Source of the DNA: Bog-473 sp963809715
GTDB taxonomy: Bacteria > Actinomycetota > Acidimicrobiia > Acidimicrobiales > RAAP-2
Assembly: GCA_963809715.1 (NCBI GenBank)
Contig: CAWEKO010000010.1
Coordinates: 313,538 to 377,537, forward strand
DNA length: 64,000 nucleotides
Direction: 5' to 3'
Shown: positions 27,281-35,386 of the stretch, in pieces
Layout of the letters: each line of letters starts with the position of its first letter
Position numbering within the stretch: the stretch's first letter is position 1
Notes under the pieces: model-generated
Told to the model about the DNA's origin: nothing
Seen by the model: only the letters and a program-made list of their open reading frames with translations
Database searches by the model: none
Position numbers and translations under genes: made by a program

Positions 27281-28938
27281 GCACGCGCCAGCGGGTGGCC
27301 GTCGTCACCGGCGGCGGGGGCGGCATCGGCGGCGCCATCGCCGAGGACCTCGGCCGCAGCGGCTGGTTCGTCGTCACCGTCGACCCGCTGGTGACCCTCG
27401 ACGGCACCGAGCAGCTCGCCCCGACCGAGGAGACCACGGCCGGGCGCATCGTCGCCGCCGGCGGCACGGCCCGCGCCTCGTCCGCCTCGGTCACCGACGG
27501 CGAGGCCCTGCGCACCCTCTTCCAGGAGCTGGCCGCCGAGCGCGGCGGCCTCGACGCCGTGGTCAACGTGGCCGGCATCACCCGGCAGAGCTACTACGCC
27601 CGCGGCACCGAGGAAGACTGGCTGGCCCTGCTCGACGTGCACCTCGGCGGCTACCTCAACGTGCTCGAGGCGGCGCTGCCCCTCATGGCCGCCGCCGGGC
27701 ACGGGCGCATCCTCGGCATCACGTCCGGCTCGGGCTGGCGGGCCGCCGACGCCGGTGGCTACAGCGCGGCCAAGCGCGTCGTCGCCTCGCTGACCTGGCA
27801 GCTGGGTCGCCTGGCGCCGCCCGGCGTGACCGTCAACGCCATCTCGCCCATCGCCAACACCCGCATGGTGCAGGCCGCCCTCGAGCGGGCCCAGAAGGAG
27901 GGGCGCAAAGGTGGTGGGGGCGGGCTCACCCTGAACTCCATGCCCGGGCCCGAGGACATCGGGCCGCTGGGTGCCCACGTGGTCGGCGACGGCTTCGGCT
28001 GGTGCAGCGGCCAGGTGCTCTTCGCCGGCGGCCCCGAGGTGGCCGTGGTGGATCAGCCCCGCCTCATCGAGGTCGTGCGCACCGCCGGCGCCGCCTCCCT
28101 GGCCGGCGTGCTCGATACGGTCGTCCCCCGCGCCTTCGTCGCCGCCGAGACCAAGCAGGCCAGCGACGGCGGCAGCAATCCGCGCTTCGCCGGGATCTTC
28201 GAGACGGCAACCGCAGACCGGCCGGCCGCGGCGCCCGTGCGGTCCTGCGCCATCGTCAGCGACCGTCCCGCGCTGGCCGGCGCGCTCGTCGGCGCTCTCG
28301 ATGCCCGCGGCATCGCCTGTCGCCGCGCCGAGCTGGCGCACGGGTTCGACGGCACGGCCAAGAGTCTGCAGTCCGCCGTCGAGCGCGCCGGTCCCCTCGA
28401 CGCCGTCGTCGTCGCCCTCGAGGGCCACCCGCGCACCTCGAGCTCGTTGGAAGGCTGGGAGCACGTGCTGGCCGACCACCGCGGCCTGCTCGAGGCCCTG
28501 CACGACGACGCCTCGTGGTCGCGCGCCGTGGCGGACTACGCCGGCGCGGCCGAACGCCCCGTCCGCCTCATGGTCCTGACCGACGCCACGACCCCGGCCG
28601 GCCGCAGCCGGGCCCAGGCCTCGGCCCAGCTGGCGCGCGTGGCCGCGGCCGGGACGAAGAACCGGGTGACCGCCCTCACCGCCGGACTCGAGGCCTCCGG
28701 GCCCGCCGCCGCCCTGGCCGCCAGCGAGTTGGCGGCCCACCTCCTGGCCCATCCCGACAGCGCCCCCCTGGCCGGTGCGGAGCTGGTGGTGAACGACCAG
28801 TGGCTCGGGCTGCGCAGCCACCCGCGTCCGATCGGCGCCGTGACCTACGGCGGCCCCGCCATTCCCGACTGGCTCGACGCCAGCCTGCGCGAGATCGTGG
28901 GCGCCACCGGCCCGCTCGCCCCGATGGAGATCCCATGA
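27277..28938 (+). CDS. Two-domain short-chain dehydrogenase (SDR with long C-terminal extension)
   Basis: GTG 27277 overlaps the BVMO stop. The N-terminal 260 residues form a classical SDR: VVTGGGGGIGGAIAEDL cofactor site, NVAGI, catalytic Ser in ITSGSGWRAAD and YSAAK. The remaining 290 residues are unusual for a single SDR. They contain a second Rossmann-like stretch (SCAIVSDRPALAGALVGAL, then LDAVVVALEGHP) without a YxxxK motif, so the tail looks like a degenerate second SDR domain. Total length is 553 residues against about 250-300 normally. It probably oxidises an alcohol to the ketone used by the BVMO, or acts on its product. Stop overlaps the next gene by 4 bases. Confidence 0.75.
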   Translation: MSTRQRVAVVTGGGGGIGGAIAEDLGRSGWFVVTVDPLVTLDGTEQLAPTEETTAGRIVAAGGTARASSASVTDGEALRTLFQELAAERGGLDAVVNVAGITRQSYYARGTEEDWLALLDVHLGGYLNVLEAALPLMAAAGHGRILGITSGSGWRAADAGGYSAAKRVVASLTWQLGRLAPPGVTVNAISPIANTRMVQAALERAQKEGRKGGGGGLTLNSMPGPEDIGPLGAHVVGDGFGWCSGQVLFAGGPEVAVVDQPRLIEVVRTAGAASLAGVLDTVVPRAFVAAETKQASDGGSNPRFAGIFETATADRPAAAPVRSCAIVSDRPALAGALVGALDARGIACRRAELAHGFDGTAKSLQSAVERAGPLDAVVVALEGHPRTSSSLEGWEHVLADHRGLLEALHDDASWSRAVADYAGAAERPVRLMVLTDATTPAGRSRAQASAQLARVAAAGTKNRVTALTAGLEASGPAAALAASELAAHLLAHPDSAPLAGAELVVNDQWLGLRSHPRPIGAVTYGGPAIPDWLDASLREIVGATGPLAPMEIP

Positions 28939-29804
28939 GCGACCGGCCCACCCGCGTCGTCGACGCCCACGTGCACCTGTGGGACCCCGCCAACAAGACC
29001 TGGTACCCCTACCTCTCGATGGCCCCGGCCCACGGGGGCACCGGCGACGCCTCGCGGATGAACCGGCGCTTCGACGTGGAGACCTACCGCGCCGAGTCGG
29101 CGGGGTGGAACGTCGAGAAGTTCGTCAACGTGGCCGCGGCCACCGGGCCCAACTCGGTCGAGGAGACCATCGAGCTCGACCGGACGGCCGAGGCCAACGG
29201 CGGCCCCGACGCCATCGTCGGCGGGCTGCCGCCGACCGACACGGTGGCCGACGCCGTCGCCCTGCTCGACCGCCAAATGACGGCACCACGTTTCCGCGGC
29301 GTGCGCCCCATGGGCCCGTTGAGCCATCCCGTCCCCGACCCGGCGGTGCTGGGCGCGCTGCAGGAGCGCAACCTCGTCTTCGAGCTCATGGCCCACCCCG
29401 ATCTGCTGGCCACGGCCGCCACCGAGTTGGCCGGCTTCGCCGACCTGACCGTCGTGGTGGAGCACACCGGCTGGCCCCGCTCGGACGCCGACGAGGAGTT
29501 CTCCCTCTGGCAGAAGGGCATCGACGCCCTGGCCGCACTCGGTGACAATGTCGTCTGCAAGCTCTCCGGCCTGGCCATGCCCCTGGGCTCCATGCGGCCC
29601 GACGCCATCGCCCCCTGGATCGAGCACGCCCTCGAGGTGTTCGGCCCCGGTCGCTGCATGTTCGCCAGCAATTTCCCCGTCGATGCCATGGCCGGCACCT
29701 TCGACGAGCTCTACACGGGGTTCGCCGCGGTGACGTCGGGTCTCGACGACGCCTCGCGTGACCTGGTGTTCGCGGGCACGGCCGAACGCATCTATCGCCT
29801 CTGA
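28935..29804 (+). CDS. Amidohydrolase-family lactonase/hydrolase (PDC lactonase-like)
   Basis: This 289-residue TIM-barrel protein starts MSDRPTRVVDAHVHLWDP, with the HxH metal motif at residues about 12-14. VVVEHTGWP supplies another His, and MFASNFPVDAM the conserved Asp near residue 245. The layout matches the amidohydrolase 2 group that includes 2-pyrone-4,6-dicarboxylate lactonase and L-fucono-1,5-lactonase. In this operon, opening a lactone made by the BVMO is an attractive role, but unproven. ATG overlaps the SDR stop by 4 bases. Confidence 0.8.
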   Translation: MSDRPTRVVDAHVHLWDPANKTWYPYLSMAPAHGGTGDASRMNRRFDVETYRAESAGWNVEKFVNVAAATGPNSVEETIELDRTAEANGGPDAIVGGLPPTDTVADAVALLDRQMTAPRFRGVRPMGPLSHPVPDPAVLGALQERNLVFELMAHPDLLATAATELAGFADLTVVVEHTGWPRSDADEEFSLWQKGIDALAALGDNVVCKLSGLAMPLGSMRPDAIAPWIEHALEVFGPGRCMFASNFPVDAMAGTFDELYTGFAAVTSGLDDASRDLVFAGTAERIYRL

Positions 29805-29855
29805 GGCGAACCCTCCCCCGTCATTGACATAGAACAGCCCGATGGAGAAGAGAGC

Positions 29856-30989
29856 GTGAGCACGACGTCGCCCGAACCTGACGTGGACCAGTTCCGCAAG
29901 GAGCTGCGGACGTTCCTCGAGGACAACCTCACCCCCGAAATCGTCGCGGCGGGTCATCACTCCGTGGAGCGCAACCTCGACGTGCTGCGGGCCTGGAACC
30001 GCACGCTGGCCGATGGCGGCTGGGCCGCCCCGTCGTGGCCGGTCGAGCACGGCGGGCGCGCCGCCGGCGTGCCCGAGCAGCTGGCCTTCATGGAGGAGAC
30101 CAGCCGCCTGCGCGCGCCCGGCCCGGTGAACGTGATCGGCGTGTCCAACATCGCCCCGGCCATCATGGCGGTCGGCACCCCCGAGCAGCAGGAGCGCTTT
30201 CTCCAGCCCATGCTCCGGGGCGACGAGATCTGGTCGCAGGGGATGTCCGAGCCCGACGCCGGATCGGACCTCGCCTCGCTGCGCACCGCCGCGGTCGAGG
30301 ACGGCGACCACTTCGTGATCAACGGGCAGAAGACGTGGAACTCCCTCGGCCACGTGGCGGACTGGTGCCAGCTCTACGTGCGCACGGACCCCACGGCCAA
30401 GAAGCACGCGGGCATCACCTGCTTCCTGGTCGATCTGCGCACGCCGGGCATCGAGGCGCGGCCGCTCACCACCATCACCGGCGAGCACACCTTCGCCGAG
30501 CTCTTCTTCACCGACGCCCGCATCCCCCGCTCCGCCATGCTCGGCCCGCTGCATGCGGGCTGGTCGGTGGCCATGACGACGTTGAGCTTCGAGCGGGCCG
30601 GCGTGGCCCGGCTCCACCTCTCCCTGGCCAACCGCCTCGACGAGCTCCTCGCCGACCCCCGGGCGCAGGAGGGTCTGCGCGACCCGGTCCTGCGCCAACG
30701 ATTGGCCGGCGTCTTCGCCCGCATCCGTTGCATGCGCTATCTCACGGAGCGCTCGTTCGCCGACCCCACGGCCGCCACTGCGGCCGGCAGCCTGGCCAAG
30801 TTGTCCTGGGCCAGTTGCGACCAGGAGCTGGCCGAACTGGCGGTGGACCTGATCGGACAGAATGCGCTGCTCGCCCGCGACCGCTGGGCGCTGAACCTGC
30901 TCGGCGTCCGCCAGGCCTCCATCGCCGGCGGCACCACCGAGATCAACAAGACCGTCGTCGGCGAGCGCGTCCTCGGGTTGCCCCGGTGA
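29856..30989 (+). CDS. Acyl-CoA dehydrogenase
   Basis: The 377-residue flavoprotein shows ACAD signatures: IWSQGMSEPDAGSDLASLRT near residue 130, FVINGQKTWNSLGHVADW following, and the C-terminal IAGGTTEINKTVVGERVLG. It would introduce a 2,3-double bond into an acyl-CoA. It resembles the shorter ACADs found in steroid and terpenoid degradation (FadE-type). It lies 51 bp behind the amidohydrolase on the same strand. Confidence 0.87.
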   Translation: MSTTSPEPDVDQFRKELRTFLEDNLTPEIVAAGHHSVERNLDVLRAWNRTLADGGWAAPSWPVEHGGRAAGVPEQLAFMEETSRLRAPGPVNVIGVSNIAPAIMAVGTPEQQERFLQPMLRGDEIWSQGMSEPDAGSDLASLRTAAVEDGDHFVINGQKTWNSLGHVADWCQLYVRTDPTAKKHAGITCFLVDLRTPGIEARPLTTITGEHTFAELFFTDARIPRSAMLGPLHAGWSVAMTTLSFERAGVARLHLSLANRLDELLADPRAQEGLRDPVLRQRLAGVFARIRCMRYLTERSFADPTAATAAGSLAKLSWASCDQELAELAVDLIGQNALLARDRWALNLLGVRQASIAGGTTEINKTVVGERVLGLPR

Positions 30990-31133
30990 CCCGCACCGGA
31001 CCGATCGGGTCGTGCCCATTCGACCGCGTGGGTCGGTATGACAGACTCCCGACGCACGCAGACCGCAGCACGGCAATAACGCAGATTTCCGTCGTCCCGA
31101 CCGGCACGACAGACGTACGAGAGCGAGGAGCAC

Positions 31134-31574
31134 ATGGCGCGAGTCCCCATCGAGGAGGGGTTCTTCCGGATCCCCGAGGACCCGGCCGAGCCGCCCCGCC
31201 TGCTCGGGAGCCGCTGTCCCGCCTGCGGCGAGGTCTTCTTTCCCCGCCGTCTCGTCTGCGCCAAGTGCCTGCACGAGGGCACCGAGGACATGGAGCTGTC
31301 GACCGAGGGCGTGATCTACACCTGGACCTACTGCCACGTGCCGCTCTTCGGCAAGAAGGACGCCGACGTGGCCGGCTACGGCGTGGCCCAGGTGGACCTG
31401 CCCGAGGGTCCGCGCGTCCAGTCGATCCTCTTCGGCGAGCGCGACGACTTCGCCATCGGCCTGCCGGTGCAGATCGACCTCGAGACGCTGCGCCAGAACT
31501 CCGACGGCGACGACGTCGTCATCTACCGCTTCCGCCCCGCCGACGCGGCGCCGAGCGGAGCGGCGCGGTCGTGA
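31134..31574 (+). CDS. DUF35 OB-fold/zinc-ribbon acyl-CoA-associated protein
   Basis: The 146-residue protein has the rubredoxin-like zinc ribbon SRCPACGEVFFPRRLVCAKC (C-x2-C...C-x2-C) at residues about 24-43, then an OB-fold (GVIYTWTYCHVPLFG, GYGVAQVDLPEG). Proteins of this family pair with thiolase-like partners and help bind acyl-CoA, for example in steroid side-chain degradation (established for the family). Its stop overlaps the thiolase-like gene by 4 bases, consistent with a 1:1 complex. Confidence 0.87.
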   Translation: MARVPIEEGFFRIPEDPAEPPRLLGSRCPACGEVFFPRRLVCAKCLHEGTEDMELSTEGVIYTWTYCHVPLFGKKDADVAGYGVAQVDLPEGPRVQSILFGERDDFAIGLPVQIDLETLRQNSDGDDVVIYRFRPADAAPSGAARS

Positions 31575-32746
31575 CGCGCGGCCTGAAGTTCGAGGGCGTG
31601 GCCGTGGCCGGGATCGGCATGGTCCGCTTCGGCATGTTCCGCGACATCCCGGGCGCCCACCTGGCCCGCGACGCCGGGCTGTTGGCGCTGCACGATGCCG
31701 GCATGACCCTGGCCGACGTCGACGAGGCCTTCGTGGGCTACATCCAGCCGGCCTCCATGCTCGGCATCAAGGCCATGAAGGAGCTCGGCCTGACCGGGCT
31801 CCCGGTGACCCACATCGAGAACGCGTCGGCCACGGGGCTCGTCTCCTTCCGCGAGGCCGCCTGGGCCGTCTCCTCCGGCCGGGCCGACGTGGCCATGGCG
31901 CTGTGCTTCGACAAGTTCACCGACATGACGGGCACCGGAGGCCGCGGCGCCGGGCGCGACCAGATCGACGCCCCCATCCTGCCCGCCGCCTACTTCGCCC
32001 TCTGGGCCCAGCGGCGCATGCACGACCGCGGCACGACGCCGGAGCACTTCGCCACCATCGCGGCCAAGAACTGGAACTACGGCGCCGCCTGCCCGTTCGC
32101 CCACCGCCGCTCCGACCACGTGGTCACCGCCGAGGAGGTGCTGGCCGCCCGGCTGGTGGCCGAGCCGCTGACCACCATGATGTGCTGCCCGCCCGACGAC
32201 GGCGCCGCCTGCATCATCGTGGCCCGCGAAGACCTGGTGCGGCAGCGCCAGCCCGACCGCCCCCTCGTCCGGGCCCTGGCGTCGGCGCTGATGTCGGAGA
32301 CCTACACGCCGGGCCACACCTTCGTCGGCCCGGTCGTCGGCCCCTCCAGCATGACCTCGAACACGGCGAACGAGTGCTACGAGGCGGCCGGCCTCGGCCC
32401 CGAGGACGTGAGCGTGGCCTACTGCCACGACGCCTTCATCAACGAGGAGCTCGAGTACTACGAGCTGCTCGGGTTCTGTGCCGAGGGTGAGGGCGAGAAG
32501 CTGGTCGTCGACGGCGAGACCGGGCCGGGCGGGCGCATCCCCTTCAACACGGACGGCGGGCTGATCGCCCGCGGCCACCCCGGCGGTCCGACCGGCGTGG
32601 CCCAGCTCCACGAGGCCGTGCTCCAGCTGCGCGGCCAGGCCGAGGGCCGCCAGGTCGAGGGCGCCCGGGTGGCCTTGGCCCACCTCGTCGGCGGCGGCAG
32701 CATCGCAACGGTGAACCTATTGGGCGTCGACAGGAGTGCCACATGA
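31571..32746 (+). CDS. SCP2/lipid-transfer-type thiolase-like protein lacking the nucleophilic Cys
   Basis: The 391-residue protein has the thiolase fold: VAVAGIGMVRFGMF at the start, HIENASATGLVSFREAAW where thiolases have NxxCATG, CHDAFINEELEYYELLGFC for the HDCFS block, and GGLIARGHPGGPTG for the C-terminal GHPxGATG block. The nucleophilic Cys is Ser here, while the two His blocks persist. Such proteins (Ltp type) can act as retro-aldolases or in non-thiolytic C-C cleavage rather than thiolysis. The upstream DUF35 gene overlaps it, and it overlaps the CMD gene. Confidence 0.8.
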   Translation: MTRGLKFEGVAVAGIGMVRFGMFRDIPGAHLARDAGLLALHDAGMTLADVDEAFVGYIQPASMLGIKAMKELGLTGLPVTHIENASATGLVSFREAAWAVSSGRADVAMALCFDKFTDMTGTGGRGAGRDQIDAPILPAAYFALWAQRRMHDRGTTPEHFATIAAKNWNYGAACPFAHRRSDHVVTAEEVLAARLVAEPLTTMMCCPPDDGAACIIVAREDLVRQRQPDRPLVRALASALMSETYTPGHTFVGPVVGPSSMTSNTANECYEAAGLGPEDVSVAYCHDAFINEELEYYELLGFCAEGEGEKLVVDGETGPGGRIPFNTDGGLIARGHPGGPTGVAQLHEAVLQLRGQAEGRQVEGARVALAHLVGGGSIATVNLLGVDRSAT

Positions 32747-33123
32747 CCACGAGTGACGAGCGCAGGGCCGCCGGCCGGGAGATCCAGGGCCAGCTGTGGC
32801 CGGCCACCCTGACCGCCCCGACCGGACAGTTCCCCGCGGCCAAGTTGGCGCCGGACTACTACGACCACGTCCAGCAGAGCGCCTTCGGCGACATCTGGAC
32901 CCGACCGGGCTTGTCGGTGCGCGACCGCTCGATGATCACCGTCGCCGTCCTGGCCTCGCTCGGTCAGCCCGAAGAGCTGCGGGCCCACCTCGCCGGTGCG
33001 CTCAACGCCGGTCTCAGTCGAGAGGAGATCGTCGAGGTGCTCATGCACATCTCGATCTACGCCGGTGTGCCGGCGGCCGGTTCGGCCATGCGGGTGGCCG
33101 CCGACGTGCTCGGCACCGACTGA
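32743..33123 (+). CDS. Carboxymuconolactone decarboxylase-family protein
   Basis: The 126-residue protein belongs to the CMD/AhpD-like fold. WTRPGLSVRDRSMITVAVLASLG is the first conserved helix region and LAGALNAGLSREEIVEVLMHISIYAGVPAA the second. The AhpD CxxC redox pair is absent, so it fits gamma-carboxymuconolactone decarboxylase-like members rather than peroxidases. ATG overlaps the thiolase-like stop by 4 bases, making it the last gene of the operon begun at 25454. Likely works on a ring-cleavage or lactone intermediate. Confidence 0.83.
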   Translation: MTTSDERRAAGREIQGQLWPATLTAPTGQFPAAKLAPDYYDHVQQSAFGDIWTRPGLSVRDRSMITVAVLASLGQPEELRAHLAGALNAGLSREEIVEVLMHISIYAGVPAAGSAMRVAADVLGTD

Positions 33124-33179
33124 CCAACCCCGACACGCGCGTCCGACCACCAGCCGTCTGACCCGAGAGGGTCGTCTCG

Positions 33180-34070
33180 TCAGCTCCCGGCGGTCGAAGG
33201 GTCCCAGCGCAGGGCGACGTCGCCCTGCTGCTCGGCGAAGGTCACGAGCTCGCTCCAGTCGGCGTCACCGAGGCCGGCATCGACCGCGCTGTTGAGGACG
33301 CCGCGCACCGCCGCGGCGACCGGGGTCGGCACGCCGAGCGCTTCGCCCGAGTCGACGATCAGCCCGGCATCCTTGGCGGCCAGCACCAACGCGAACTGCG
33401 TCGGCCGACCCCGGCCGTCGATCGTCTCGACCTGGCGGTCGATGAAGAAGTTGGATGCGCCGGCCGTGCGCAGGATCTCCACGGCGTCCTGCACCTCGAT
33501 CCCGGCCTTGGTGGCGAACGACAACCCCTCGAGGCTGACCCAGGTGGTCGTGAAGGCGATGAGGCTGTTGAGCAGCTTCATCGTGTTGCCCAGGCCGAGC
33601 GCACCCACGTGGAACGTCGCCCGTCCGAGCGGCTCGAGCACGGGCCGGACGCGCCCGACGGCCTCGTCGTCGCCACCGATCATGAACACGAGCATCCGGC
33701 GCTCCGCCCCGATGGCCCCACCGGTCAGCGGTGCCTCGACCAGGTGATGGCCCGATCTGGCCAGCCGGGCCCCGAGCTCGCGCACCTCGGCCGGGCTGTT
33801 GGTGGACAGGTCGACCAGGATCGAGCCCGGCTGGGCTGCCGTCGCCCAGGCGTCGGCCACCGCGTTGACCACCTCCGGGGTGGGCAGGGACAGCAGGGTG
33901 ATCTCGGTCTGGCCGGCCAGTGACCCGACGTCGGACGCGGCCGACGCGCCGGTGATCGCCTTCATCGCCGCGCCGTCGAGGTCGTAGACGACGACCTCCT
34001 GGCCGTCGGCGACGAGGTTCGTCGCAATGCCCCTGCCGATGTTGCCCAACCCGATGACGCCGATCGCCAT
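33180..34070 (-). CDS. 3-hydroxyisobutyrate dehydrogenase-like NAD(P)-dependent beta-hydroxyacid dehydrogenase
   Basis: The 296-residue protein starts with the Rossmann motif VIGLGNIGRGIATNLV. It has the substrate-binding LVEAPLTGGAIGAERRML (usual DAPVSGG region) and catalytic Lys in GLGNTMKLLNSL near residue 165. It would oxidise a beta-hydroxy acid or reduce the semialdehyde. It is on the minus strand, divergent from the second amidohydrolase, within the catabolic region. Confidence 0.87.
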   Translation of the reverse strand: MAIGVIGLGNIGRGIATNLVADGQEVVVYDLDGAAMKAITGASAASDVGSLAGQTEITLLSLPTPEVVNAVADAWATAAQPGSILVDLSTNSPAEVRELGARLARSGHHLVEAPLTGGAIGAERRMLVFMIGGDDEAVGRVRPVLEPLGRATFHVGALGLGNTMKLLNSLIAFTTTWVSLEGLSFATKAGIEVQDAVEILRTAGASNFFIDRQVETIDGRGRPTQFALVLAAKDAGLIVDSGEALGVPTPVAAAVRGVLNSAVDAGLGDADWSELVTFAEQQGDVALRWDPSTAGS

Positions 34071-34132
34071 TGCCCCTCCTCGAGCTCCAAATGCCCTGGC
34101 AGAGCCCCCAGAGTGCTCGCCGACCGAGAGCG

Positions 34133-34159
34133 TATAGTGAAAGCTGACTCGAGTGTCAG
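34133..34159 (+). promoter_or_regulatory. Candidate promoter and palindrome before second amidohydrolase
   Basis: TATAGT at 34133-34138 resembles a -10 box. CTGAC (34144-34148) and GTCAG (34155-34159) form a 5-bp inverted repeat with a 6-base centre close to the expected transcription start. Weak evidence only. Confidence 0.25.
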
Positions 34160-34179
34160 GGATCTTTGGGGGGTCTGTG

Positions 34180-35350
34180 ATGGGACTGCGCGATCACGTC
34201 ATCTGCGACAGCGATCTGCACGTGATGGAGCCGCCGGACCTCTGGGAGCGCTACATCGATCCGGCCTACGCCCACGCCGCGCCGCGCGGGCTCTCGGAGA
34301 TCCCCCGCGACATGCGGGTGCGGGTCAAGAACCACACCATGCTCCGGCTCGGCGCCACGCGCCCGCTCCGCGTCGAGGGTCGGAAGACCGGGTGGCAGCC
34401 GCACCACGACAACGTCTACGCCGCGTCCGAGGCCCGAGGGCTGGGACGCGCAGTCCCAGATCGACGCCATGGACGCCGAGGGACTCGACCTCGCCGTGCT
34501 CTACCCGTCCCGCGGCCTGTTCGTGCTCGGCCTCGACTCGTCCGAGCAGATCGGCAGCGACGGACTGGAGCCCGAGTTCGCCACGGCCATCGCCCGGGCC
34601 TACAACGACTGGATGAAGGACTTCTGCGACGTCGCCCCCGACCGCATGTTCGGTGCGGGCATGGTGGCGGCCCACGACGTGAGCGGCGCCGTCGAGGAGG
34701 CCCGCCGCTGCGTCGAGGAGCTCGGCTTCAAGGCCATCTTCCTGCCGCCCGCCGCGGTGAACCGCCGTCCCTGGCACCACGCCGCCTACGACCCGCTGTG
34801 GGCCGAGATCGAGCGGCTCGGCGTGCCCCTGGCCTTCCACGGCGGCGGCCAGACCTACCTCACCCCCGACTTCGGGCTCGAGGTGCTCGACAAGCTCATG
34901 CTCTGGCACACCTTCAGCCAGCCGCTCGGCATCCAGTTCGTCACCGCCTGTCTGTGCGGCGGTGGCGTGCTCGAGCGCTTCCCGAACCTGAAGGTCGCCC
35001 TGCTCGAGGGGAACTGCTCGTGGGCGCCCTGGTTCCTGTACCGGCTCGACGAGCACTGGGAGTGGACGGGGTGGTACGAGGCGCCCGAGCTCACGATGCC
35101 GCCGTCGGAGTACTTCAAGCGCAACTGCTGGATCTCGGTCGAGGCCGACGAGATCACGGTGCCGCACTTCGTCGAGACCTTCGGCGACGAGCGCGTCATC
35201 TTCTCGACCGACTACCCCCACGGCGACTCGAAGTTCCCCCACGCCGTGGACGCCTTCGACAAGCTCCCACTGAGCGAGGAGGGCAAGGCGCGCATCGTCA
35301 GCACCAACTGGGCCGCCCTCTACGACATCCCGCTCGTCAAGAAGACCTGA
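34180..35350 (+). CDS. Amidohydrolase 2 family metal-dependent hydrolase/decarboxylase (frameshifted)
   Basis: ATG 34180 starts MGLRDHVICDSDLHVMEPPDLW, the DxDLH version of the metal motif common in this family. The frame breaks near 34,440. The next frame continues with GWDAQSQIDAMDAEGLDLAVLYPS and runs to 35350, through VPLAFHGGGQTY (metal His), NLKVALLEGNCSW and VIFSTDYPHGDS (conserved Asp). About 390 residues overall. Relatives include decarboxylases and hydrolases of aromatic and lactone intermediates. Divergent from the 3-hydroxyisobutyrate dehydrogenase-like gene. Confidence 0.75.
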
Positions 35351-35386
35351 ACCCGACCTCCATCGCTCCGGACCTGCCGGAGGGAC

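Noticed and set aside
28845..31337. 830-codon open frame on the minus strand
   Set aside because: Antisense shadow of the amidohydrolase and acyl-CoA dehydrogenase genes, whose plus-strand products are unmistakable.
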